Source: an uncultured Bacilli bacterium (lineage in GTDB: Bacteria > Bacillota_I > Bacilli_A > RF39 > UBA660). From it: a DNA stretch of 10,903 bases. The notes beneath the pieces are model-generated. The model ran no database searches. It was not told where the DNA came from and saw nothing but the letters and a program-made list of their open reading frames with translations. This document shows positions 6,184 to 10,903 of the stretch, piece by piece (position 1 is the first letter of the stretch; each line of letters opens with the position of its first letter). The stretch is taken from positions 1 through 10,903 of the forward strand of contig CALVXT010000023.1 in assembly GCA_944371545.1 (NCBI GenBank), given 5' to 3'. A program made the position numbers and the translations under genes.

Positions 6184-6197
6184 ATTATATCATATTC
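6169..6197 (-). promoter_or_regulatory. Overlapping promoter candidates for the 127-residue gene
   Basis: Reading leftwards, TGA-TATAAT at 6192-6184 is an extended -10 for the housekeeping sigma factor. Overlapping it, GAATATG (6197-6191), 14 bases, then CATATAAT (6176-6169) resembles the sigma-E pattern KMATATT-N14-CATACANT with one mismatch in each box. Either start would exclude all or most of the upstream arm of the hairpin at 6183-6176. The sigma-E reading is tentative in such AT-rich DNA. Confidence 0.4.
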
Positions 6198-7552
6198 TAG
6201 ACTTCTTGTTCTAAATATTTTTGTATTGCAGAAGCAATCCCTTTTGCATAACCTGTTCGATTATTTAGGACATTTAAAAGATTTTCGTAATTATCCATAT
6301 ATCCTAATTCAAATAAATAAGGTTCAGCTGTATTATTGGAATTGTAATGTTCATTTTTTGGGTAGTCTGGTTTATAAATTCCATCTTGAGCTGCGTGAGT
6401 AGATATACCGCCGACTTCTCTAATATAATAGTAATAAATCATGTCGGTTGTCCAGAATCCTAAATCATCACCAATTTCATCTAAGGTAAAGAATCTTTGA
6501 TAAATTCCATCAGCAATATTGTATTCTTGTTTTGGTGAAGTTGTAGTATTTGCATTTTGAGTAATTTCATTAACAAAAATTTCAGCTAAATCTAGATTTG
6601 TATCATTTGCTATATAAAGTTCTAATCCTTTTAAATAACTTGTTCCGCCCATTCCTGATGAATTATGATGAATAGCTAAACTAAATTTTGATTTAGTATC
6701 ATTTGCTAGAGTTGCACTTCCATTTTTTTCGTAGATATATACTTCATCTTCAGGGTCATCCCTAGTCATCGCGACTTTATAACCCATTTCTTCTAAAATT
6801 CTTTTTAGTTCTAAGGATACTTCTAGATTTAAATCACTTTCGTGTATGGTGGTTCCAGTATAGCAACCGTAGTAGTAATCCGGAGTACTTCCGTCACTAC
6901 AAGCAGTCATTCCACCGTCAACCGCATCATGTCCAGGATCAATAGTTATGTCATAGACGTCATCAGGTAATGTTGTTTCTTTAATAGTAAATTTTAATGT
7001 AGGGATTTCTTCATATGTATTCCATTCAATATCAATTTTGTTATTTTTACCGTCTTTAGTTAAAGTATAATATTCTAAGTCTTCATATTCTGTTTTGTTT
7101 TGAACAGAATAATATTTTTTGATTTCATTGTTTTCTTTGTCATGATTTATTGTTTCGATAACTAAATAGTATTCACCTTTTGGCAAGTTTTCTAATACGA
7201 TTCCTTCGTTGATATATTCGCTTGTAATGAATGAATATGTGTTATTTTCTTCTTCAGTAAGCTCCCAGTTAATATTAATATTATCTGTTCCATTGGTAAG
7301 TTTTAAAGAAACTTCTTCAACTTCTTCAGGTAAAGTAAATGTTCCTTCCATATTCATATGTATTCCATAAATTGCATATTTATCAATATCGACGTATGCT
7401 GTTGTTTCTATTGTTTCTAAAAAGCTTTTTTGGGGTTCTTTGTTAAAAAATAATGTGTATCCAAAATAAATAATACCAATAATTAAAGCTGTGAAACATA
7501 AAGTTAATGTATATGTCAAGATTTTTCTTTTTAATTTTTTTCTTTTTTTCAT
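6197..7552 (-). CDS. Membrane-anchored N-acetylmuramoyl-L-alanine amidase (Amidase_3)
   Basis: A zinc amidase predicted to act on peptidoglycan outside the cell. The 451-residue product starts with a strongly basic stretch (KKRKKLKRK) and one membrane segment (about 11-36), so it is likely tethered. Residues 40-200 form an acidic, beta-rich region I do not recognise. The catalytic domain spans about 201-449, with His208 in DPGHDAVDGG, Glu238 in HESDLNLE, His295 in AIHHN and Glu415 in YLFELGYMDN. It is enlarged: a 25-residue insert with two cysteines lies between the first two motifs, and a long insert (about 340-410) precedes the final Glu. GAGG lies five bases before the ATG. A vegetative promoter lies just upstream, so it is probably a growth or division enzyme rather than a spore enzyme. 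Confidence 0.88.
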   Translation of the reverse strand: MKKRKKLKRKILTYTLTLCFTALIIGIIYFGYTLFFNKEPQKSFLETIETTAYVDIDKYAIYGIHMNMEGTFTLPEEVEEVSLKLTNGTDNININWELTEEENNTYSFITSEYINEGIVLENLPKGEYYLVIETINHDKENNEIKKYYSVQNKTEYEDLEYYTLTKDGKNNKIDIEWNTYEEIPTLKFTIKETTLPDDVYDITIDPGHDAVDGGMTACSDGSTPDYYYGCYTGTTIHESDLNLEVSLELKRILEEMGYKVAMTRDDPEDEVYIYEKNGSATLANDTKSKFSLAIHHNSSGMGGTSYLKGLELYIANDTNLDLAEIFVNEITQNANTTTSPKQEYNIADGIYQRFFTLDEIGDDLGFWTTDMIYYYYIREVGGISTHAAQDGIYKPDYPKNEHYNSNNTAEPYLFELGYMDNYENLLNVLNNRTGYAKGIASAIQKYLEQEV

Positions 7553-7571
7553 AACAACCTCGTTTCTATGA

Positions 7572-7577
7572 TAGAAT
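7572..7577 (+). promoter_or_regulatory. Possible extended -10 promoter of the Mbeg1-like gene
   Basis: TGA at 7569-7571 followed by TAGAAT at 7572-7577 is an extended -10 motif. It faces and abuts the leftward promoter of the amidase gene. No clear -35 is visible. Confidence 0.35.
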
Positions 7578-7578
7578 A

Positions 7579-7607
7579 ATTATAACAAAGTTTTTTTTGA
7601 AACACAA
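7579..7607 (-). promoter_or_regulatory. Promoter of the membrane-anchored amidase gene
   Basis: On the minus strand TTGTGT (7607-7602) and TATAAT (7584-7579) are 17 bases apart. The start would lie about 20 bases before the ATG at 7552, a standard housekeeping arrangement. Confidence 0.7.
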
Positions 7608-7631
7608 ATATTGTCGAAGGAAGTGAAGTAT

Positions 7632-8696
7632 TTGAAGAATTTATTTGACTATTTAACTTATTATGGAAATTTATCTTTTGATGATTATGCTTTTAATGAA
7701 GTGGATAGCTTAATTTTATCTTTACTTAGCTATGTTAAATTTAATCAGATTGTACCAAATGGGAAAAATGATTTTATTTATTTGGAAGAAGCTTGTTTTA
7801 AATTTTTAAAAAAATATAGTGAAAAGGATTTTAAAAAAGAAGATTGGTTGTTTCCTAATTCTTATAAGTTGATGGAAGTGCTGCAATATTCTAAGCGTTT
7901 TTATCATACAAAATTGTATCATTTAGTTTCTAGCGTGGATTCTAATGGTCAATTCGGAGCTTTAACCATTCGTTTGCCTAATCATATAACTTATATTTCT
8001 TTTGAAGGAACAGATAGTAATGTTGTCGGATGGAAGGAAGATTTTCAAATTATTTATCAGTTTCCTATATCTTCTCAAAAACTAGCCCAAGAATATTTTA
8101 ACCAGACTATTCGTTTATTTGATCGGCAGATTTATGTTGGAGGAAATAGTAAAGGTGGAAATTTGGCTATGTATGCTTATATGTATGGGAATGAAAAATG
8201 GAAGAAAAAAGTCAAGCAAGTGTATAATTTTGATGGACCCGGTTTTTTAGATGATGTCGTCCATTCTAAAGTTTATGAAGAAATGAGTAAGAAATTAACT
8301 GTAGTTGTTCCAAAAGAAAGTGTTATTGGGATGATTTTGGGAAATGAACATTTTCATGTGGTCAATAGTAGTGCGCATGCGGTTTTACAACATGACGGGT
8401 ATACATGGGAATGTTTTGGTGGACGGTTGGTTACATCAACTTTATCTAAAAAAAGCGAGAAATTAAAAAATAATTTACAAGAGTATTTACAAGCAATGAC
8501 TGAAGAGGAGAAGAAAAGCTTTGTTGAAACTTTTTTTGCTATTTTTGAAAAAACAAAAATTACAAATATTATGCAACTTAAAGAACTTAAAATTTCTACA
8601 CTATTAAATTTAATGAGGGAGCTTAAAAATATTCCATCTTCAACGAAACGAAATTTGATTGCATTACTTAGAATGTTGATAACTGGTATGAATTGA
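7632..8696 (+). CDS. Mbeg1-like alpha/beta hydrolase (DUF2974 family)
   Basis: The product belongs to the Mbeg1-like (DUF2974) family of lipase-like alpha/beta hydrolases, whose substrates are unknown. From TTG 7632 it has 354 residues. The N-terminus MKNLFDYLTYYGNLSFDDYA and FNEVDSLILSLLSYV are typical of the family. YISFEGTD and VGWKEDF around 121-138 form the strand and oxyanion region. GGNSKGGN at 170-177 is the nucleophile elbow with Ser173, and FDGPGF and LQHDGYTWE probably carry the acid and histidine. The frame is open back to a TTG at 7611, but only the 7632 start has a ribosome binding site (AAGGAAG at 7616-7622) and family-like beginning. It ends with TGA, confirming TGA is a stop here. 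It lies 49 bases upstream of the LysM amidase, and no strong terminator separates them. Confidence 0.85.
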   Translation: MKNLFDYLTYYGNLSFDDYAFNEVDSLILSLLSYVKFNQIVPNGKNDFIYLEEACFKFLKKYSEKDFKKEDWLFPNSYKLMEVLQYSKRFYHTKLYHLVSSVDSNGQFGALTIRLPNHITYISFEGTDSNVVGWKEDFQIIYQFPISSQKLAQEYFNQTIRLFDRQIYVGGNSKGGNLAMYAYMYGNEKWKKKVKQVYNFDGPGFLDDVVHSKVYEEMSKKLTVVVPKESVIGMILGNEHFHVVNSSAHAVLQHDGYTWECFGGRLVTSTLSKKSEKLKNNLQEYLQAMTEEEKKSFVETFFAIFEKTKITNIMQLKELKISTLLNLMRELKNIPSSTKRNLIALLRMLITGMN

Positions 8697-8700
8697 TATA

Positions 8701-8728
8701 ACCAAAAATAGACTCTTATCATAAATTA
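8701..8728 (+). promoter_or_regulatory. Sigma-K-like promoter candidate for the LysM amidase
   Basis: AC at 8701-8702, exactly 17 bases, then CATAAATTA at 8720-8728 fits AC-N17-CATANNNTA, the late mother-cell sigma-K pattern of Bacillus. Transcription would begin close to or within the AGGAGG at 8733-8738, giving a very short leader. The same pattern with nearly the same distance to the start codon precedes cwlJ. No sigma-A promoter is obvious in this gap. This is a motif match, not proof. Confidence 0.45.
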
Positions 8729-8737
8729 TGATAGGAG
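8713..8737 (+). promoter_or_regulatory. Hairpin enclosing the ribosome binding site of the LysM amidase
   Basis: CTCTTATCATAA (8713-8724) and TTATGATAGGAG (8726-8737) can form a 12-pair stem with one G-U pair. The top pairs must open for a normal loop. The core TATCATAA-A-TTATGATA is also a perfect 17-base DNA palindrome and could be an operator. The 3' arm contains AGGAG of the ribosome binding site, so read-through RNA from the upstream gene would hide it. Confidence 0.6.
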
Positions 8738-8745
8738 GTATTTTT

Positions 8746-9948
8746 ATGGCCAAAAAAATTGTAATTGATGCTGGACATGGTGGAGAAGATCCAGGTACAA
8801 GCGCGAATGGAATTGTTGAAAAAGATTTGACTTTAAAGATTAGTGAGTATTTACATAAAAGATTTGATGAGCTTGGTATTCCTAATGAAATGACAAGAAC
8901 TGGTGACGTTACTTTAGGACCTGATGATAGACCTACGAAAGCTCAAAGTTTTTATGGAAATTCTAGTGATGTTATTTTGCTTTCTAATCATGTTAATGCT
9001 GGTGGTGGAGATGGAGCAGAAATTATTTACTCTTTGAGAAATTCTGATAAACTATCGAATTTGATTGCTCAAGAATTTGCTAAGGCGGGACAAAATGTTC
9101 GTAAGTACTATCAACGCAGATTACCTTCTGATCCATCTAAAGACTATTATTATATTTTGCGAGATACGCCTAATAATGAATCTTTAATTATTGAATATGG
9201 TTTTGTTGATAGTACTGGTGATGATGTTGAACAATTGAAAAATGATTGGGAAGATTTAGCTGAAGCAGTTGTTCGAGCTGTGGCAAGCTATGTGGGAGTG
9301 CCTTATTCTGGAGGTTCAAGTTCTGGTACAAGTTATGTTGTAAAATCTGGAGATACTTTATGGAGTATTGCTAAGAAGTATGGAGTTTCTGTTGACGAAT
9401 TAAAAGAAAAAAATAATTTATCAAGTAATGCTTTATCTTTAAATCAAATTCTTATTATTCCAACGAAAGATGAAATTGTAGATGAAGATAATGGTGATTA
9501 TTATACAGTTGTTGCAGGAGATACTTTGTATGGAATTGCTAATCGGTATGGATTAACGGTTGATGAATTAAAGTCGTTAAATAATCTAACTTCTAACACA
9601 TTAAGCATTGGACAAAAGCTTTTAATTAAACCAACTGATACGAGTGATGGTTCTTTAGAAACGTATACAGTTAAAAAAGGTGATAATTTGTACAAAATAG
9701 CTTTACAATATGATACTACTGTTGATGCTTTGAAAACTTTAAATGGATTAACGTCAAATTTATTAAGTATAGGACAAGTTTTGAAAATTCCTAGTTCCAG
9801 TACAAATGAAATGGTTTATACGGTAGTAGCAGGTGATAATTTATATCAAATTGCGAGGCGATTTGGAACGACTGTTGCAGCGATTATGTCGCGAAATAAT
9901 CTTACAACGAATTTGCTTAGTGTAGGTCAAAAATTAATTATTCCATAA
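8746..9948 (+). CDS. CwlC-like N-acetylmuramoyl-L-alanine amidase with four LysM repeats
   Basis: A peptidoglycan amidase with wall-binding repeats. The ATG at 8746 is chosen because AGGAGG at 8733-8738 precedes it, and the upstream in-frame ATG at 8728 would put the ribosome binding site inside the gene. The 400-residue product starts directly with the catalytic domain (MAKKIVIDAGHGG). It has zinc and catalytic residues His11, Glu25 in EKDLTL, His82 in SNHVNAGGG and Glu150 in IIEYGFVD. Four LysM repeats follow at about 196-240, 253-297, 307-351 and 357-400, each with a GDxLxxIA-type core. There is no signal peptide. The catalytic part resembles CwlC of Bacillus, a signal-less amidase made late in the mother cell to lyse it. 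LysM repeats without signal peptides also occur in spore coat enzymes. A phage-type endolysin is the alternative, but no phage genes are nearby. Confidence 0.9.
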   Translation: MAKKIVIDAGHGGEDPGTSANGIVEKDLTLKISEYLHKRFDELGIPNEMTRTGDVTLGPDDRPTKAQSFYGNSSDVILLSNHVNAGGGDGAEIIYSLRNSDKLSNLIAQEFAKAGQNVRKYYQRRLPSDPSKDYYYILRDTPNNESLIIEYGFVDSTGDDVEQLKNDWEDLAEAVVRAVASYVGVPYSGGSSSGTSYVVKSGDTLWSIAKKYGVSVDELKEKNNLSSNALSLNQILIIPTKDEIVDEDNGDYYTVVAGDTLYGIANRYGLTVDELKSLNNLTSNTLSIGQKLLIKPTDTSDGSLETYTVKKGDNLYKIALQYDTTVDALKTLNGLTSNLLSIGQVLKIPSSSTNEMVYTVVAGDNLYQIARRFGTTVAAIMSRNNLTTNLLSVGQKLIIP

Positions 9949-9977
9949 AAAAAGTGTAGGTTACCTACATTTTTTTT
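9947..9977. terminator. Bidirectional terminator between the LysM amidase and cwlJ
   Basis: TGTAGG (9955-9960) pairs with CCTACA (9964-9969) around a TTA loop. It is extended by a G-U pair and seven A-T pairs from the flanking A-run and T-run. It serves both converging genes and overlaps both stop codons. Confidence 0.9.
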
Positions 9978-10395
9978 AATAAATTTCATCACATTCTCCA
10001 GAGTTTGGTCTGTAAAAGCAATGATTTTTATATTTTCCTGCTAAAGGCTGTGAGTACCAAGTAGAAGTACAACTATTGCTTCCTGGAGCATAGAACCATA
10101 GTGCGTGGGTTGCTGGATAATAATATTCACCTTTTAGAATTCTATCTGCTAGTTGTTTTTCTAAGGCTGTGGGTGAGGCTTGGAATAGGGAACTATCTAC
10201 ACCAACAAATTGATTAGGCTGATAGATAACATCATATATTGTATTGACATTTTTAAAGGTGTAACAATTTACAAGAGCACGATTAACAACGACGTTTCCA
10301 ACCATAAGCATTCCAAGGTCTCCTTCATTTAGTGCTTCAGCCCGCATGATTCTAGCAAGCAAATCTTTTTCTTTGGTATTATATTCAATAATCAT
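9976..10395 (-). CDS. cwlJ: CwlJ-like spore cortex-lytic hydrolase (SleB/CwlJ family)
   Basis: CwlJ and SleB degrade the muramic-lactam-containing cortex during germination. The 139-residue product is a single Hydrolase_2 domain without signal peptide or binding domain, matching CwlJ (about 142 residues), not the secreted SleB. Matching blocks are RIMRAEALNEGDLGML with the predicted catalytic Glu20, VGNVVVNR, YDVIYQPNQF, ALWFYAP, and the C-terminal WYSQP followed by NHCFYRP and a cysteine shortly before the end. AGGTGAT precedes the ATG. Upstream is a match to the sigma-K promoter pattern. Bacillus cwlJ is expressed in the mother cell under sigma-E, and its product sits in the coat. Its usual partner GerQ is not in the window. 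Related vegetative hydrolases exist, but length and blocks favour CwlJ. Confidence 0.88.
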   Translation of the reverse strand: MIIEYNTKEKDLLARIMRAEALNEGDLGMLMVGNVVVNRALVNCYTFKNVNTIYDVIYQPNQFVGVDSSLFQASPTALEKQLADRILKGEYYYPATHALWFYAPGSNSCTSTWYSQPLAGKYKNHCFYRPNSGECDEIY

Positions 10396-10410
10396 TTAAA
10401 TCACCTACGA

Positions 10411-10438
10411 TATTTTATGTAAAAAAGACTAGAAATGT
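10411..10438 (-). promoter_or_regulatory. Sigma-K-like promoter candidate for cwlJ
   Basis: On the minus strand AC (10438-10437), 17 bases, then CATAAAATA (10419-10411) fits AC-N17-CATANNNTA. The first eight bases also match sigma-E's CATACANT with one mismatch. An alternative housekeeping reading exists: TGGACA (10441-10436), 18 bases, TAAAAT (10417-10412). The leader would be about ten bases, starting near the ribosome binding site, as for the LysM amidase. Confidence 0.45.
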
Positions 10439-10458
10439 CCAATTCTTCATGATATAAT
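10430..10458 (+). promoter_or_regulatory. Promoter upstream of the tRNA-Trp-like sequence
   Basis: TAGAAA at 10430-10435 (four of six -35 matches) and TATAAT at 10453-10458 have a 17-base spacer. The start would fall about ten bases before the tRNA-like 5' end, so the decayed copy may still be transcribed. The region overlaps the cwlJ promoter candidate on the other strand. Confidence 0.6.
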
Positions 10459-10476
10459 GAGTTTGTCCATGTTGTT

Positions 10477-10552
10477 AGGGGCGTGGTATAATGGTAGCAT
10501 AGGAGTCTCCAAAACTCTTGTTGTGGAGATTGAATATGTTTATTTAACCCTT
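10477..10552 (+). pseudogene. Decayed tRNA-Trp (CCA anticodon) lacking a T arm
   Basis: AGGGGCG at 10477-10483 is a tRNA-Trp acceptor strand. A D-loop AATGGTA follows, then the anticodon stem GGAGT/ACTCT (10502-10506 and 10514-10518) around CTCCAAA with anticodon CCA at 10509-10511. After that the gene fails: no T stem can be drawn, the T-loop is reduced to ATTGAAT, and only AACCCTT (10546-10552) pairs partly with the acceptor, with two mismatches and five extra bases before it. The D stem also has an A-C mismatch. It lacks CCA. It is most likely a decaying duplicate of the intact tRNA-Trp at 10712. Confidence 0.7.
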
Positions 10553-10656
10553 ATAGACATTGATAAAAATAAAATTTTTATTTTGGCTTGTGGTCAGTAT
10601 TGGTGGCAAACCTTTCAATCTATATCGATTAAAAACAATTTAAAACAGATTGAAAC
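10553..10656. other. Spacer between the two tRNA-Trp sequences
   Basis: No convincing gene is seen. It holds an A/T-only palindrome at 10566-10584 (AAAATAAAA, T, TTTTATTTT) and a perfect 9-bp inverted repeat, TTTCAATCT at 10613-10621 with AGATTGAAA at 10647-10655, separated by 25 bases. The second repeat ends just before the -35 box of the intact tRNA gene. Either might be a weak terminator or a regulator site, but nothing identifies a function. Confidence 0.4.
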
Positions 10657-10686
10657 TTGTTAAAAAAGTAAGTTTTATGATATAAT
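10657..10686 (+). promoter_or_regulatory. Promoter of tRNA-Trp
   Basis: TTGTTA at 10657-10662 and TATAAT at 10681-10686 with an 18-base spacer lie 25 bases before the mature tRNA 5' end. Confidence 0.8.
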
Positions 10687-10711
10687 TATTTTGCTTTTAA
10701 AGAACAGATTT

Positions 10712-10785
10712 AGGGGTGTAATTTAGTGGTAAAATTTTGGTCTCCAAAACCAACTTCGGGAGTTCGACTCTCTCCACCCCTGCCA
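10712..10785 (+). tRNA. trnW: tRNA-Trp (anticodon CCA), with encoded 3' CCA
   Basis: All arms fold. The acceptor AGGGGTG pairs with CACCCCT, the D stem is ATTT/AAAT, and the anticodon stem TTGGT/ACCAA encloses CTCCAAA with anticodon CCA at 10744-10746. The T stem GGGAG/CTCTC encloses TTCGACT. The discriminator G at 10782 is the tryptophan identity base, and CCA is encoded at 10783-10785. The CCA anticodon reads UGG only, consistent with TGA being a stop in this window. It has its own promoter and terminator. Confidence 0.97.
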
Positions 10786-10795
10786 GAGAAATTAC

Positions 10796-10832
10796 CGATT
10801 TTTCCTTTTATTATAGGGAAAAATCGTTTTTT
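10796..10832 (+). terminator. Terminator of tRNA-Trp, abutting the intron
   Basis: CGATTTTTCC (10796-10805) pairs perfectly with GGAAAAATCG (10817-10826), followed by six T to 10832. The next base is the first base of the probable group II intron. Confidence 0.92.
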
Positions 10833-10903
10833 GTGTGCCGTGCATGGCATATATCTAGGAGGTGAAAGTCCTTTATACGCGTAGGTATCGACGAAGTATT
10901 AGA
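10833..10903 (+). mobile_element. 5' end of a group II intron (partial, runs off the window)
   Basis: Starting at 10833 the sequence reads GTGTGCC, the conserved GUGYG 5' end of group II introns. GCATGGC follows, then a typical early domain I segment, GGAGGTGAAAGTCC at 10858-10871, with the look of the GGGTGAGAGTCCC element seen in many bacterial introns. It lies on the plus strand directly behind a terminator T-tract. Bacterial class C introns prefer such sites, though the class cannot be settled from 71 bases. The reverse-transcriptase gene and 3' end would be beyond the window. Confidence 0.75.

Noticed and set aside
8354..8722. 122-residue minus-strand frame with hydrophobic stretches
   Set aside because: Shadow of the Mbeg1-like gene; phenylalanine and serine richness follows from the opposite strand's lysine and glutamate codons, and no start signal is seen.
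8728..8745. Upstream ATG giving six extra residues on the LysM amidase
   Set aside because: The AGGAGG at 8733-8738 would lie inside the gene; it correctly serves the ATG at 8746.
9501..9695. 64-residue minus-strand frame
   Set aside because: Lies within the LysM repeats on the opposite strand, with no supporting signals.
9336..9948. LysM repeats considered as a DNA tandem repeat
   Set aside because: Repetition is at protein level only; the DNA of the four units has diverged, so no recent duplication or slippage repeat is supported.
10457..10663. 68-residue plus-strand frame across the tRNA-like sequence
   Set aside because: It runs through the decayed tRNA-Trp and an AT-only palindrome, has no ribosome binding site and no protein-like family features.
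1..10903. CRISPR array, prophage genes or insertion sequence ends
   Set aside because: No regularly spaced direct repeats, no transposase or phage structural genes, and no terminal repeats with target duplications were seen; the only mobile element is the intron start at the right edge.
1..10903. Mycoplasma-type code with TGA as tryptophan
   Set aside because: The Mbeg1-like gene ends naturally at TGA, tryptophans in conserved positions are TGG, and the intact tRNA-Trp has only the CCA anticodon.

Overview
The window is very AT-rich (clearly below 35% G+C by eye), compactly coded DNA with strong purine-rich ribosome binding sites, TTGACA/TATAAT promoters and short hairpin-plus-T terminators. 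TGA is used as a stop and the intact tRNA-Trp has a CCA anticodon, so the code is standard. Ribosomal proteins, Bacillus-type cell-wall hydrolases and homologues of the spore enzymes CwlD and CwlJ point to a low-G+C member of the Bacillota (Firmicutes), probably an endospore former or a descendant of one. The exact lineage cannot be read from this window.

Layout. (1) Bases 1-80 hold the start of a probable leftward gene, followed by a strong promoter and the rplM-rpsI operon (ribosomal proteins L13 and S9), closed by a terminator. (2) Bases 1170-1913 hold a hicAB-type toxin-antitoxin locus with a consensus promoter inside a near-perfect 12-bp-arm palindrome. The toxin gene is frameshifted in a run of nine A. 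(3) A CwlD-like amidase (+) converges on a zinc-dependent phospholipase C-like gene (-). (4) An Abi_2/AbiD-AbiF family HEPN protein overlaps by one base an HtrA-type membrane serine protease. (5) On the minus strand lie an unrecognised 127-residue protein and, upstream of it, a membrane-anchored Amidase_3 enzyme of 451 residues. (6) On the plus strand follow an Mbeg1-like alpha/beta hydrolase and a signal-peptide-less Amidase_3 enzyme with four LysM repeats. (7) On the minus strand is a CwlJ-like cortex hydrolase. (8) The window closes with a decayed tRNA-Trp copy, an intact tRNA-Trp with encoded CCA, its terminator, and directly after the T-tract the 5' end of a probable group II intron that runs off the window.

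The unifying theme is cell-wall remodelling, probably linked to sporulation. Three Amidase_3 enzymes and a CwlJ homologue lie within about 8.5 kb. Two of these genes (the LysM amidase and cwlJ) each carry a match to AC-N17-CATANNNTA, the mother-cell sigma-K promoter pattern, just upstream of the ribosome binding site. The 127-residue gene has a sigma-E-like match. At the LysM amidase and the 127-residue gene, a hairpin can pair the Shine-Dalgarno sequence in read-through RNA, while the putative local promoter would start RNA inside or after the upstream arm. This suggests translation only from the local promoter. These regulatory readings are inferences from motif matches in AT-rich DNA and need RNA mapping.
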